Origin: Nakamurella flavida
GTDB lineage: Bacteria > Actinomycetota > Actinomycetes > Mycobacteriales > Nakamurellaceae
DNA length: 64,000 nucleotides
Assembly (NCBI RefSeq): GCF_030811475.1
Contig: NZ_JAUSQV010000001.1
Coordinates: 310,001-374,000, forward strand
Direction of reading: 5' to 3'
Made by a program: the position numbers and the translations under genes. The notes beneath the pieces are model-generated. The model was not told the DNA's origin. It ran no database searches and worked only from the letters and a program-made list of their open reading frames with translations. How positions within the stretch are numbered: the stretch's first letter is position 1; every line of letters begins with the position of its first letter. Positions 44,701-55,741 of the stretch are shown here, piece after piece.

Positions 44701-45285
44701 GGCGTTCAGCCCCAGCAGGGCGCCGATCTTGACCACGCTGGCCACGATGTTGCGTTCCAGCTGCAGGTTGCCGACGCCGATGGTCAGCACCGCCTGGTCG
44801 AGCACCAGGATGACCGACATCAGGCCGGTGCCCAGGGCCAGACCGGCCAGCGCCAGCGGCGTGCCGACCAGGGGCCGCAGGTTGTCCGCACCGAACGCGT
44901 GCACGGCGACCAGCGGGACGACCACGGCCAACAGCCCGCCGGTGACCCCGGCCGCGAACAGGCTGGTACGGACCAGGACCCGGCGCGAGGACTCGTGGGT
45001 GTGCGGGAGCTTGGCGATCAGCAGGGTGCCCAGGCCCAGCGAACCGAGCGACCCCAGCAGCATCATCATGGCGACGGCGGCGCCGGCCACCCCGACGTCG
45101 GACTCGGCGAAGGTGCGGGCGGCGAGGGTCCAGAAGGCCAGGCCCAGGATGCTGGTGAAGGCCTGCGTGCCCACCAGGGACGCGGTGATGCCGGCCACCC
45201 GCTTCAGGCCGGAGGGGCCCGGTGCGGTGGTCGGCGGGGTGGCGCTGGCCTCCGTGATGGCTGGCTCCTCGACTGGTGAGCGCAT
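41743..45285 (-). CDS. Fused polysaccharide flippase / GT-C-like membrane glycosyltransferase
   Basis: One uninterrupted frame of about 1180 residues. Residues ~20-440 form a Wzx-type flippase with 12 or so TM helices (start VAGITASLVGTQAFTSILGL; DQAVLTIGVGNLQLERN). After a ~130-residue Pro/Ala/Thr-rich linker, a second polytopic half has the GT-C-like acidic loop RFVFHDELIHANTLRQ, several TM helices, and a ~150-residue soluble C-terminus (AAEWMAANLPVESRVYGD). Inside the linker, an ATG at 43843-43845 follows a strong GAGGAGAG site, so a separate ~700-residue product may also be made. The start at 45285 is uncertain; 45432 is the longest reading. It probably exports and polymerises or ligates a glycan. 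Confidence 0.8.
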   Translation of the reverse strand: MRSPVEEPAITEASATPPTTAPGPSGLKRVAGITASLVGTQAFTSILGLAFWTLAARTFAESDVGVAGAAVAMMMLLGSLGSLGLGTLLIAKLPHTHESSRRVLVRTSLFAAGVTGGLLAVVVPLVAVHAFGADNLRPLVGTPLALAGLALGTGLMSVILVLDQAVLTIGVGNLQLERNIVASVVKIGALLGLNALGAGGGMAIFLAWTIGSLVSLPLVSFRTRGGRAGSGRLIDLRLLRGMGRDAASHHALNITIQATLQILPIMVTVLLSAQENAYFNSAVLVSGFVFALPFAISVGLFAAARGDEREVLSRMRLTIPVGLAVSLSAIIVIFPLAPLVLNLFGSAYSDEGANILRALVLAGLPFVIKDHFVALRRVQGRTTEATLLLVVFTVLELVAAAIGAELGGTVGLCLGFVGVLVVEALILAVPLYRGYRQMTRTTPNEGQNAVAVSTSPGEERLGGHDDERSALRRGPDEESRMDRATPDTGVTSAGAGGIPDVPAPQLPAGAEAAATPVAGARTATAERPVEQHAATGDPGPSNGSPRPGRLRRLLTGPDPQAPLVVVPGRPFTGPVLVVMALGLLLMAVAAASSRTATATGLQQTLWVAGLAIIFVPACVRVLWPRTPHAEWLVLAIALPVLLQLSRLVISPDRFVFHDELIHANTLRQIDETHRLFSENPLLPVSGYYPGLEVVTDALHQTTGLSSFVAGTVVLVAARVILVLALIGLVTLLTGSRRAGAIASVVYVLNSQFLFFNSQYSYQTLALPLAVLTIYLFLTRRRGARTALVLPLAGVAAVALTHHVTAILLVGTFAVWVALAAILRSRKATGTAVDDGRRADDRRDIGGLLVMLGASVVTWLLTAVNPGSPIGSYLLAIVTSSSTDVASLAEGEQTKALFANTAGAGPAPWEQVLIIAAVLISAVALLAALLFGRSRLRRRDAFGVLITLLALLYPVVPGGHLTRATAEVGDRAAGFVFLGIAAVVGWWLIHRRWTGRRSVIGTAVLTVAATITFLGNIVLGSGPTAQQLPGPYLISADARSVDADNLAAAEWMAANLPVESRVYGDRVGGLLAAAYGGQFTVRHVSTLIDASRLLLDPQLTDADFDLIKRAQLEYLIVDRRLANGLPNQQVYIENGEFEGQGRTTPVSPEALDKFTGVAGVQRIYDNGSIVIYDLRELRDAQ
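43843..43857 (-). promoter_or_regulatory. Internal ribosome binding site and start codon in the flippase/GT-C gene
   Basis: CTCTCCTC (GAGGAGAG on the minus strand) at 43850-43857 stands four bases before an in-frame ATG at 43845-43843. This lies in the low-complexity linker between the two membrane halves. The site is stronger than the one at the presumed main start, so independent translation of the GT-C half is likely. Confidence 0.55.
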
Positions 45286-45619
45286 GCGTGGGTACCGTCC
45301 GTCCGCTTCGATGATGTCCGTTCGTCGCCCTCCGCGCAGGAGAGCAGGACGAACCGTCGGAAACGGCTGTGTTCCCGGTGTCGAACCGGAACCCCCCGGA
45401 CGACACGGCGGCAGAGAGCCACCCGAGCGCATCCCCGAATGCGCAGGACCGAGATTACGTCATGAGGTGGTCATTGTGGTGACCCAGAGCTGTGACAAAG
45501 GCCAACAACCGCCCGAATGAGGGACGGTTGTCCGTTTGCCCGGCACCCTGCGTAGTCGGTGCGTCGTTGTGGCCCCCGGTGGAACCCGGCGGCGGAGGGC
45601 GGCGCAGGGCCCCGGAAAG
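45286..45619 (-). promoter_or_regulatory. Leader and promoter region of the exopolysaccharide operon
   Basis: The region from about 45445 to 45520 is less GC-rich and contains two direct copies of GTGAC (45479-45483 and 45492-45496) with 13-base periodicity, on the side upstream of the flippase gene. These could be regulator sites. I cannot place a confident -10/-35. The remainder (45520-45619) shows no further feature. Confidence 0.35.
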
Positions 45620-45658
45620 CCGAACGACCCGGCGCCGGAAGGGCGTCGGGTCGTTCGG
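45620..45658 (-). terminator. Hairpin after malate dehydrogenase
   Basis: CCGAACGACCCGGCGCC pairs with GGCGTCGGGTCGTTCGG with one G-T pair around a short loop, 61 bases beyond the mdh stop codon. Confidence 0.75.
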
Positions 45659-45719
45659 GCGGTGCTGCTGTGGGTCGCTCTGCGGCCCACGTCCGTCACT
45701 GGTCGGGCGCCGGTCAGGC

Positions 45720-47606
<1,887 letters not shown>

Positions 47607-47610
<4 letters not shown>

Positions 47611-49067
47611 CGGGCGGTCCTGCGCGCGCGCCGGGCCGGCGTGGGGGTGGCGTCGGGTGCGGGGGCGGACTCAGTGGCGGCATCCTTGCGTCCGGCCGAC
47701 TGCCGGGTCGCCGGCTTCGTCGACGCCGTCTTCGCCGGTGCCGCCCTGCGGGAGGCGGCCTTCCTGGGGGCCGCCGTGGTGGGTGCGTCCGCGGTGGCCG
47801 CGACCGCCGCGCGGGGGGTCCGGGTCCTCGGGGCCGTCCCGGCGCCGCGCCGGGCGGTGGTGCGCGACCGGGTGGAGCCCGACTCGGCCACGGAGTCACC
47901 GGCCTCGGCCGCCCGGCGGGCGGAGCCCGCGAGGTCGTCCGCGGTGTGCGTGTCGCCGTCGGTGGCCAGCGTCGGACCGTTGCCGGGCGCCCCGTCCGGA
48001 ACGGTGGTCAGACCGGCGTCGGTCTTCCGGCGGCGGCCCCCCCGGGCCTTCGGGGTCGCGGGGTCGGCGGCGGCCTCGACCGGGGCGGTGGCCGGCGTCG
48101 CCGACTTCGTCCCGGCCCGGGTGGATGCCTTCGCGGCGGCCTCGGCGTGCTTGGCCACCATGGGCAGGCCCTTGGCGAGCACCTCGGCGAAGACGTCGTC
48201 CGGGTCGAGGCGGCGCAGTTCCTCGGCGATGCAGTCGCGCAGACCGCGGCGGCGCAGGGCCACCTCACGGCGCGGCTGGTCCGGGACGGACAGCGTGGCG
48301 GTGAGCTGGTCGGGCCGGATCAGGCTGGTGTCCCCGGACTTGCGGGTCAGCACGACCGAGCCCAGACCGCTGCCGGAACGGCCGCTGCGCACCCGGCGCA
48401 CGGGGCAGCGCAGGCGGACGGCCAGCCAGGCCGCCATCAGATCGGTGGAGACCGAGTCGGGCGAACCCGCCACCACGGCGGAGATGACCTTCTCGTGCGG
48501 CGGCTGGTCCAGGGCGGCGGCCAGCAGGCCCCGCCAGGAGGTGAGCCGGGTCCAGGTCAGGTCGGTGTCACCGGGGCGGTAGCTGTCCTGCAGCGCGGCC
48601 AGGGTGGCGAGCGGCCGCTTGGTGCGGGCGCCGTCGGTGATCCGGCGCTGGGCCAGCGAACCGATCGGGTCCTCGGCGGGGACGGCGGGGCTCTCGCCGG
48701 GCCACCAGACCACGACGGGCGCGTCGGCCAGCAGCAGGGGGACCACCACGGTGGCGCCGTGGTCGGCGAGCTGCCCGTACAGGCGCACCACGACGACCTC
48801 GCTGGCACCGGCGTCACCGCCCACCCGGATCTGGGCATCCATCCGGGCGGCTCCGCGCCGCGATCCACGGCCGACCACGATGACCCGGCAGGGATGTTCG
48901 AAGGACGCGGCGTTGGCGGCCTCGATGGGCTCCTCGGACTCGCCCTCGTCGGTGACGATGACCAGGGTGAGCACGCGACCCAGGGCGACGGTGCCGCCCT
49001 TCTCGCGCAGGTCGACCATCGCCTTGTTGATCTTGGACGAAGTGGTGGAGGGCAGGTCGATGATCAA
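47607..49067 (-). CDS. opcA: Glucose-6-phosphate dehydrogenase assembly protein OpcA, long tail
   Basis: OpcA activates and helps assemble glucose-6-phosphate dehydrogenase. The first ~309 residues are the normal protein: start LIIDLPSTTSSKINKAMVDL, then GGTVALGRVLTLVIVTDEG and APVVVWWPGESP. The remaining ~177 residues are an Ala/Thr/Arg/Lys/Pro-rich, basic tail with no predicted fold, which usual OpcA proteins lack. The TTG start was chosen because the family begins MIIDLP and GGGAG lies seven bases upstream. It lies between zwf and pgl. Confidence 0.92.
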
Positions 49068-49149
49068 CGCCGGACTCCCGTTCTCGGGGTGGTGAGGGAG
49101 GGGCCGTGGCCCGGTTCGGACAGGGCGGGCCGGCCCGCGCGGGGCGGCG

Positions 49150-50682
49150 TCACGGCCGGCGCCAGACACGGCCGTCGCGGGCCATCATGGCGTCGGCGGA
49201 CGCCGGGCCCCAGGTGCCGGAGCTGTACGGCTCGGGCTGGGCGCCGTTGCGGGCCCAGGCCTTCTCGATCGGGTCGAGGATCTTCCAGGACAGCTCGACC
49301 TCCTCGTCCTGCGGGAACAGGGAGGGCTCGCCGAGCAGCACGTCCAGGATCAGCCGCTCGTAGGCCTCCGGGGAGGCCTCGGTGAAGGACTGGCCGTAGG
49401 AGAAGTCCATCGACACGTCGCGGACCTCCATCGCCGGCCCGGGCACCTTCGAGCCGAATCGCAGGGTGATGCCCTCGTCGGGCTGCACCCGGATGACCAG
49501 CGCGTTGGACCCCAGTTCCTCGGTGTCGGTCTGCGAGAACGGCAGGTGCGGCGCGCGCTTGAAGACCACGGCGATCTCCGACACCCGCTTGCCCAGCCGC
49601 TTGCCGGTGCGCAGGTAGAACGGCACGCCGGCCCAGCGACGGGTGTCCACCAGCAGCTTGACCGCGGCGTAGGTCTCGGTGGTGGAGGCCGGGTCGATGC
49701 CCTCCTCCTCGAGGTACCCGAGCACCTTGGCGCCGCCCTGCCAGCCGGCGGCGTACTGGCCACGAGCCGTGCCGGCGTCCAGGTCCTTGGGCAGGACGAC
49801 CGCGGACAGCGCCTTGACCTTCTCCCGGCGCAGGTTCGTCGGGTCGAAGGAGACGGGCTCCTCCATGGCTGTGAGGGCCAGGAGCTGCAGCAGGTGGTTC
49901 TGGATGACGTCGCGGGCCGCGCCGATGCCGTCGTAGTAGCCGGCGCGTCCGCCGACCCCGATGTCCTCGGCCTGGGTGATCTGCACGTGGTCGACGTAGT
50001 GCGAGTTCCAGATGGGCTCGTACAGCTGGTTCGCGAAGCGCAGCGCCAGCAGGTTCTGGACCGTCTCCTTGCCCAGGTAGTGGTCGATGCGGAAGACGCT
50101 CTCGGCCGGGAAGACCTCGCCGACCAGGGCGTTCAGCTGCTGGGCGGACTGCAGGTCGTGACCGAACGGCTTCTCGATGACGACCCGGCGCCACTCGTTG
50201 TCCCGTTGCTCGCACAGCCCCGCGCGCTTGAGCTGCTTGAGCACCGTCGGGAACGCGCCCGGCGGGATCGACAGGTAGAAGGCATGGTTCCCGCCGGTGC
50301 CACGGACCTGGTCGAGATCGGACAGGGTGTGGGCGAGCTGGTCGAACGCCAGATCGTCGTCGAAGGTGCCCTGCACGAAGCGGAAGCCCTCGGCCAGATG
50401 CCGCCAGACCTCCTCGGAGAACGGCGTGCGGGCGTACTGCTTCACGGCGTCGTGGACGACCTGACCGAAGTCCTCGTGGCCCCAGTCCCGCCGGGCGAAA
50501 CCGACCAGCGAGAAGCCCGGCGGCAGCAGTCCGCGGTTGGCCAGGTCGTAGATGGCCGGCATGAGCTTCTTGCGCGACAGGTCGCCGGTGACACCGAAGA
50601 TCACGATGCCCGAGGGGCCGGCGATGCGCGGCAGCCGCTTGTCCCGGGGATCGCGCAGCGGGTTGCTGAAGGGGGTCGTCAT
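49150..50682 (-). CDS. zwf: Glucose-6-phosphate 1-dehydrogenase
   Basis: A 510-residue NADP-dependent enzyme and the entry step of the pentose phosphate pathway. The coenzyme motif is IFGVTGDLSRKKLMPAI (about residues 27-43), and the substrate and catalytic site is FRIDHYLGKETVQN with its conserved Lys and His. Other family blocks are VVIEKPFGHDL and LILDVLLGEPSLFP. The ATG at 50682 (MTTPFSNPL) was preferred over a frame that extends 23 codons upstream. It is followed at 82 bases by opcA. Confidence 0.96.
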   Translation of the reverse strand: MTTPFSNPLRDPRDKRLPRIAGPSGIVIFGVTGDLSRKKLMPAIYDLANRGLLPPGFSLVGFARRDWGHEDFGQVVHDAVKQYARTPFSEEVWRHLAEGFRFVQGTFDDDLAFDQLAHTLSDLDQVRGTGGNHAFYLSIPPGAFPTVLKQLKRAGLCEQRDNEWRRVVIEKPFGHDLQSAQQLNALVGEVFPAESVFRIDHYLGKETVQNLLALRFANQLYEPIWNSHYVDHVQITQAEDIGVGGRAGYYDGIGAARDVIQNHLLQLLALTAMEEPVSFDPTNLRREKVKALSAVVLPKDLDAGTARGQYAAGWQGGAKVLGYLEEEGIDPASTTETYAAVKLLVDTRRWAGVPFYLRTGKRLGKRVSEIAVVFKRAPHLPFSQTDTEELGSNALVIRVQPDEGITLRFGSKVPGPAMEVRDVSMDFSYGQSFTEASPEAYERLILDVLLGEPSLFPQDEEVELSWKILDPIEKAWARNGAQPEPYSSGTWGPASADAMMARDGRVWRRP

Positions 50683-50800
50683 GGCCTGGTCAGGTCCTTC
50701 CGTCGGCGTACGGCCGGCAGGGCGGCCGATGGGTTCGTCAGGGGACGACACACCCGCCGCGGGGGGAGGGGCCGAGCGGCGACGGTCGGCGGAAAGCGAC

Positions 50801-50838
50801 GGGGCGGGTGGTCGGCCGGTCGGCCGACCACCCGCCCC
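50801..50838 (-). terminator. Perfect 17-bp hairpin after transaldolase
   Basis: GGGGCGGGTGGTCGGCC and its exact complement enclose a four-base loop, six bases past the tal stop codon. Strong stem; little T tail. It separates tal from zwf transcription. Confidence 0.75.
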
Positions 50839-50844
50839 GGTGGA

Positions 50845-51978
50845 CTACTGGTTCTCGGTGCCGGGCTCGGCGAGGGACTGCTGGACGGTCTCCAGCAGCT
50901 CGGCCCAGGACTGCTCGAACTTCTCCACACCCTCGGTCTCGAGCACGGCGAACACGTCGTCGATGTCGACACCGACGGCCTCGAGGCTGCTGAACACCGC
51001 GGAGGACGCACCGTAGGTGCCCGCGATGGTGTCGCCGCGGATGACGCCGTGGTCGGCGACCGCATCGATGGTCTTCTCCGGCGCGGTGTTCACCGTGTGC
51101 GGCGCGACCAGTTCGACCACGTACTGGGTGTCGTCGTACGCCGGGTCCTTGACGCCGGTCGACGCCCACAACGGGCGCTGCGCGTTGGCGCCGTCGGCCG
51201 CGAGGGCTTCCCAGCGCTCACCGCTGAACTTCTGCTCGTACAGCTGGTAGGCCAGCCGGGCGTTGGCGATGGCCGCCTTGCCGAGCAGCGATGAGGCCTC
51301 CGGGGACCCGATGGCCTTGAGGCGCTTGTCGATCTCGGAGTCCACCCGGGAGACGAAGAACGAGGCCACGGAGTGGATCTCAGCGACGGCGTGACCGTTG
51401 GCCTTGGCCTGCTCGATGCCGTCGAGGTAGGCGTCGATGACCGCGGTGTAGCGCTCGAGGGAGAAGATCAGCGTGACGTTGACGCTGATGCCCTCGGCGA
51501 GCACGGCGGTGATGGCCGGCAGCCCCTCGACGGTGGCCGGGATCTTGATCAGCACGTTGGGCCGGTCGACGATCTTCGCCAGTTCCTTGGCCTGGGCGAT
51601 GGTGTTCTCGGTGTCGTGCGCGAGGCGCGGGTCGACCTCGATGGACACCCGGCCGTCCACGTGGCCGCTGGATGCGAACACGTCCGCGAACAGGTCGCAG
51701 GCGTCGCGCACGTCGTCGGTGGTGATGGCGCGGACCGCGTCGTCGACGGAGGCCTTCTGGGCGGCCAGCTGGCCGGCCTGCTCCTGGTAGGACTCACCGT
51801 CCTTGAGGGCGGCGGCGAAGATCGACGGGTTCGTGGTGACCCCGACGATGTGCTTGTCCTTGATCAGGTCGGCCAGGTTGCCCGAGTGCAGGCGCTGGCG
51901 GGAGAGGTCGTCGAGCCAGAGGGAGACTCCGGCGGCGGACAGGTCGGCGAGCGGGCCGCCGGACTGGGGAGTGGTCAT
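50845..51978 (-). CDS. tal: Transaldolase
   Basis: A 377-residue enzyme of the non-oxidative pentose phosphate branch. It has the family blocks [17 protein letters not shown] and [17 protein letters not shown], with the Schiff-base lysine in [28 protein letters not shown] is the usual late segment. The length fits the actinobacterial TalB-like class. The ATG at 51978 was chosen over an in-frame one 11 codons earlier because a purine-rich AAGAAGC precedes it. Hairpins lie on both sides. Confidence 0.95.
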   Translation of the reverse strand: MTTPQSGGPLADLSAAGVSLWLDDLSRQRLHSGNLADLIKDKHIVGVTTNPSIFAAALKDGESYQEQAGQLAAQKASVDDAVRAITTDDVRDACDLFADVFASSGHVDGRVSIEVDPRLAHDTENTIAQAKELAKIVDRPNVLIKIPATVEGLPAITAVLAEGISVNVTLIFSLERYTAVIDAYLDGIEQAKANGHAVAEIHSVASFFVSRVDSEIDKRLKAIGSPEASSLLGKAAIANARLAYQLYEQKFSGERWEALAADGANAQRPLWASTGVKDPAYDDTQYVVELVAPHTVNTAPEKTIDAVADHGVIRGDTIAGTYGASSAVFSSLEAVGVDIDDVFAVLETEGVEKFEQSWAELLETVQQSLAEPGTENQ

Positions 51979-52055
51979 GGGTGAGCTTCTTCCAGATGGT
52001 CTGGGGGCCACCGTTTCTCGATGACCGGCAGGACGGGACTGCGGGATGACGCGGA

Positions 52056-52084
52056 CCGGGCCCGGCCGTGACGGCCGGGCCCGG
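52056..52084 (-). terminator. Hairpin between tkt and tal
   Basis: CCGGGCCCGGCCGT and ACGGCCGGGCCCGG are perfectly complementary around a single G, giving a stem with a small effective loop, immediately after the tkt stop codon. It may reduce or end read-through from tkt into tal. Confidence 0.65.
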
Positions 52085-52089
52085 GGGCG

Positions 52090-54264
52090 TCAGTTGTGCG
52101 GGAAGGTGTCGAACACCGCGGGGGCGAGCTTGTCCTTGCTGCTCTCCGTGGAGACCCCGCCGCCGATCGCGGCCAGGGACTCCTTGGCCGCGCGGACGGC
52201 GGCCTCGGTGGTGATGTCGAACTTCTCGTACAGGGTGGCCGCGTCGGCCGAGGCACCGAAGTGCTCCAGCGAGACGGGGCGCCCGGCCGAGCCGATCCAA
52301 CGCCACCACGGCTGCGAGATGCCGGCCTCGATGGAGACGCGGGCCTGCACGGCCTGCGGGAGGACGGATTCGATGTAGGACTGCTCCTGCACCTCGAACC
52401 AGTCCAGGCACGGGACGGACACGACGCGGGCGCTGATGCCCTCACCCGCCAGCACGGACTTGGCTTCGACGGCGATCTGCACCTCGCTGCCGGTGGCCAG
52501 CAGGATGACCTTCTTCTCGGCCGCGTCGTCCCAGTCCGCAAGGATGTAGGCGCCCTTGTCGACGCCCTCGGCGCTGGTGCCCTCGAGGGTGGGCACGTTC
52601 TGCCGGGTCAGCGCGAGGCCGACCGGACCGGACTTCCACTCGCCCTGCCGCTCCAGGAGCGCCTGCCAGGCGTAGGCGGTCTCGTTGGCGTCCGCCGGCC
52701 GCAGCAGGGACAGACCCGGGATCGCGCGCAGCGCGGCCAGGTGCTCCACCGGCTGGTGGGTGGGGCCGTCCTCGCCGAGACCGATGGAGTCGTGCGTCCA
52801 GACGTAGGTGACTGGCGCGCCCATGACGGCGGCCAGGCGTACGGCACCACGCATGTAGTCCGAGAACGTCATGAAGGTGCCGCCGTACGGCCGGGTCGGG
52901 CCGTGCATGGCGATGCCGGTCAGGATCGCGCCCATGGCGTGCTCGCGGATGCCGAAGTGCAGGGTGCGGCCGTAGAGGCTGGTCGTCCAGGCGTCGGTGG
53001 TCGCCGCGGGCGGGCCGAAGGACTCGGCGCCCTTGATGGTGGTGTTGTTGGACTCCGCGAGGTCGGCGGAGCCGCCCCACAGCTCGGGCAGGACCGGCCC
53101 GATGGCCGACAGGACCTCGCCGGAGGCCTTGCGGGTGGCGACACCCTTGGCGTCCACCGGGTAGGTGGGCAGGGAGTCTGCCCAGCCCTCGGGCAGCTCG
53201 CGAGCGGTGAGCCTGTCGAAGAGGGCCTTGTTCTCCGGGTTGGCCGCGGCCCACTCGTCGAAGCTCTTCTGCCAGGCCGCCTTGGCGTCCCGGCCCCGGT
53301 CCAGCAGCTGCCGGGTGTGCTTGATGACGGTGTCGTCGACCTCGAAGGAGGCCTCGGGGTCGAAGCCCAGGATCTTCTTGACCGCCTTGACCTCGTCGAC
53401 GCCCAGCGCGGCGCCGTGCACCTTGCCGGTGTTCTGCAGGTTCGGCGCGGGGAAGCCGATGATGGTGCGCAGCTGGATGAAGGTCGGGCGGTCGGTGACG
53501 GCCTTGGCCTGCTCGACGGCGTCCAGGATGCCGACGACGTTCTCGCCGCCCTCGACCTTGAGCACGTGCCAGCCGTACGCCTCGTAGCGGGCGGCGACGT
53601 CCTCGGACAGGGCGATCGCGGTGTCGTCCTCGATGGAGATCTCGTTGTGGTCGTAGAACACGATGAGGTTGCCGAGCTGCTGCCGGCCGGCGATGGACGA
53701 CGCCTCGGAGGTGACGCCCTCCTCGATGTCACCGTCGGAGGCCACCACGTAGATGAAGTGGTCGAACGGGCTGCTGCCGGGGGCGGCGTCCGGGTCGAAC
53801 AGGCCGCGCTCGCGGCGGGCGGCCATGGCCATGCCCACGGCGGAGGAGAGACCCTGGCCCAGCGGGCCGGTGGTGATCTCCACACCCTTGGTGTGGTGGT
53901 ACTCCGGGTGCGCCGGGGTCAACGAGCCCCAGGTGCGCAGGGCCTCGATGTCCTCGAGCTCGAGGCCGAAGCCGCCCAGGTAGAGCTGGATGTACAGGGT
54001 CAGGCTGGAGTGGCCGCAGGAGAGCACGAAGCGGTCCCGACCCACCCAGTCCGGGTCGGCCGGGTCGGAGCGCATGACCCGCTGGAACAGCGAGTACGCC
54101 AGCGGGGCCAGGCTCATCGCGGTGCCGGGGTGGCCGCTGCCGACCTTCTGCACGGCGTCGGCGGACAGCACGCGCACGGTGTCGACCGCGCGGGTGTCCA
54201 GCTCGGTCCAGTCGCTGGGGACGTGGGGGGTGGTCAGGGACTCGATCTCAGCAGTGCTCGTCAC
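52090..54264 (-). CDS. tkt: Transketolase
   Basis: A 724-residue thiamine diphosphate enzyme of the pentose phosphate and related pathways. Motifs in order are GSGHPGTAMSLAPLAYSLF, HSSLTLYIQLYLGG, the TPP/metal block ASDGDIEEGVTSEA, FYDHNEISIEDDT, YVWTHDSIGLGEDGPTHQP, and LATGSEVQIAVEA. The GTG has GGGAGGG nine bases upstream. The longer open frame before it is the divergent intergenic region with ctaB. It is the first gene of the tkt-tal-zwf-opcA-pgl run. Confidence 0.96.
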   Translation of the reverse strand: MTSTAEIESLTTPHVPSDWTELDTRAVDTVRVLSADAVQKVGSGHPGTAMSLAPLAYSLFQRVMRSDPADPDWVGRDRFVLSCGHSSLTLYIQLYLGGFGLELEDIEALRTWGSLTPAHPEYHHTKGVEITTGPLGQGLSSAVGMAMAARRERGLFDPDAAPGSSPFDHFIYVVASDGDIEEGVTSEASSIAGRQQLGNLIVFYDHNEISIEDDTAIALSEDVAARYEAYGWHVLKVEGGENVVGILDAVEQAKAVTDRPTFIQLRTIIGFPAPNLQNTGKVHGAALGVDEVKAVKKILGFDPEASFEVDDTVIKHTRQLLDRGRDAKAAWQKSFDEWAAANPENKALFDRLTARELPEGWADSLPTYPVDAKGVATRKASGEVLSAIGPVLPELWGGSADLAESNNTTIKGAESFGPPAATTDAWTTSLYGRTLHFGIREHAMGAILTGIAMHGPTRPYGGTFMTFSDYMRGAVRLAAVMGAPVTYVWTHDSIGLGEDGPTHQPVEHLAALRAIPGLSLLRPADANETAYAWQALLERQGEWKSGPVGLALTRQNVPTLEGTSAEGVDKGAYILADWDDAAEKKVILLATGSEVQIAVEAKSVLAGEGISARVVSVPCLDWFEVQEQSYIESVLPQAVQARVSIEAGISQPWWRWIGSAGRPVSLEHFGASADAATLYEKFDITTEAAVRAAKESLAAIGGGVSTESSKDKLAPAVFDTFPHN

Positions 54265-54685
54265 GGATGGCGGCCCTCCCTCGGGCAGGGCGATCGGCGC
54301 AGCACGAAGCGTGGCCGTCGCGAACGTCTGTGGTTCGTCGGATCGGACTGTCTTAGTCGCACGACGAGCGTAGTCCCCGGCTCCGACGGTCCGGACGGCG
54401 CCCGGTCGCCGACGGACGTCCGACCTCCCGTCACCCCTCGCCGCACACGGGGTGACGAGCGTGACGACCGGCCCGGCCCCCGGGAACCGACCCCGGCGGA
54501 CGGTGAACACCTACGATGACGGGAGGAACGGACCCGCCACGGGTCCGGTCCGACGGGCCCGCCGTTCCCGTCGGCCGCCGCGCACCCCCGTCCGACTCCG
54601 TCGGACCGGTCGCGCGGCTCCCCGTACGTACGGCTCCGCATGATCGGCGTCCGCGCCGGCACCAGGTGAATGGAGTACCGGATCC
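54265..54685. promoter_or_regulatory. Divergent tkt/ctaB intergenic region
   Basis: 421 bases between two divergent genes, so it should hold at least two promoters. A stretch of lower GC content lies at about 54320-54365 (GTCTTAGTCGCACG) on the tkt side. I saw no clear palindrome, riboswitch or small gene. The reading frames across it look like noise. Confidence 0.4.
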
Positions 54686-55741
54686 GTGGGCGTCGCATCC
54701 CGGCCCGAGTCGAGCGTGCAGTCCGACGGCGAACGCGCCGTGGGTGAGCAGCCCGTCGCGGGCACCCCCGGCGCCGCCGTGGGGGCCGACCCGATCGGCG
54801 GACCCGCGGACGTGACCTCCCGGGCACTGCTGCGCGGCAAGGTCGGCGCCTACGTCGCGCTGACCAAGCCCCGCATCATCGAACTGCTGCTCATCACCAC
54901 CATCCCGGCCATGTTCGCCGCCCAGCGCGGGGTTCCCCCGCTCGGTCTCGTCCTGGTCACCCTGCTCGGCGGGGCACTCGCCGCGGGCAGCGCCAACGCG
55001 CTGAACTGCGTCGTCGACGCCGACATCGACGCGATCATGCGGCGGACCCGGACCCGCCCGTTGGCCCGCCACACGGTGACCCCGCGGGCCGCGCTGGTGT
55101 TCGGCGTCGTGCTCGGCATCGCCGCCACCGTCGTGCTGGCCGCGTTCACCACCTGGCAGGCGGCCGTGCTGGCCGACGTGGCGATCCTGTTCTACGTCTT
55201 CGTCTACTCGATGTGGCTCAAGCGCCGGACCTCGCAGAACATCGTCTGGGGCGGGCTGGCCGGATGCATGCCGGTGATCATCGGCTGGTCCGCCGTCACC
55301 GGCGGGATCGGCTGGCCGGCCTGGGTCTTCTTCGGCGTCATCTTCTTCTGGACCCCGCCGCACACCTGGGCGCTGGCCATGCGCTACCGCGAGGACTACG
55401 CCGCCGCCGGCGTGCCCATGCTCCCGGTGGTGGCCACCGAGCGGGTGGTCATCCGCCAGATGGTGCTCTACAGCTGGGCGATGGTGGTCTGCTCGCTGCT
55501 GCTGGTGCCCGCCTCGTCGTGGATCTACGCCGCCGTGGCCGCCCCCGTCGGGCTGGCCTTCCTCGGCGCCGTGCACCGGCTGCACGTCCGGGTGCTCCGC
55601 GCCCCGGTCCGCCAGGACCGCACGCCCCCCGGTGAGTTCATGACCGTGTTCCACCTGTCGAACCTCTACCTCACGGCCGTCTCGGTGGCCTGGGCCGTGG
55701 ATGCCGCCTTCGGCCTCGGTGTCGTCGGTTGGCCCTGGTGA
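54686..55741 (+). CDS. ctaB: Protoheme IX farnesyltransferase (heme O synthase)
   Basis: A 351-residue UbiA-family membrane prenyltransferase that farnesylates heme B to heme O for the aa3-type cytochrome oxidase. The first Asp-rich motif is NCVVDADIDAIMRRT, and the second conserved region is the loop DYAAAGVPMLPVV. VALTKPRIIELLL opens the family domain at about residue 57, after a ~50-residue disordered leader. Some nine TM segments are visible. The GTG start has a GGAG site ten bases upstream. The stop overlaps the next small gene. Confidence 0.95.
   Translation: MGVASRPESSVQSDGERAVGEQPVAGTPGAAVGADPIGGPADVTSRALLRGKVGAYVALTKPRIIELLLITTIPAMFAAQRGVPPLGLVLVTLLGGALAAGSANALNCVVDADIDAIMRRTRTRPLARHTVTPRAALVFGVVLGIAATVVLAAFTTWQAAVLADVAILFYVFVYSMWLKRRTSQNIVWGGLAGCMPVIIGWSAVTGGIGWPAWVFFGVIFFWTPPHTWALAMRYREDYAAAGVPMLPVVATERVVIRQMVLYSWAMVVCSLLLVPASSWIYAAVAAPVGLAFLGAVHRLHVRVLRAPVRQDRTPPGEFMTVFHLSNLYLTAVSVAWAVDAAFGLGVVGWPW

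Noticed and set aside
45286-45432. Longer N-terminus (49 codons) for the flippase/GT-C fusion
   Set aside because: The added segment is Pro/Gly/Arg-rich and lacks hydrophobic or conserved character; not fully excluded because neither start has a strong ribosome binding site.
45479-45496. Two GTGAC direct repeats as a possible cyclic-di-AMP riboswitch or CRP site
   Set aside because: They do not form the required symmetry or fold that I can recognise, so I kept them only as an unassigned feature.
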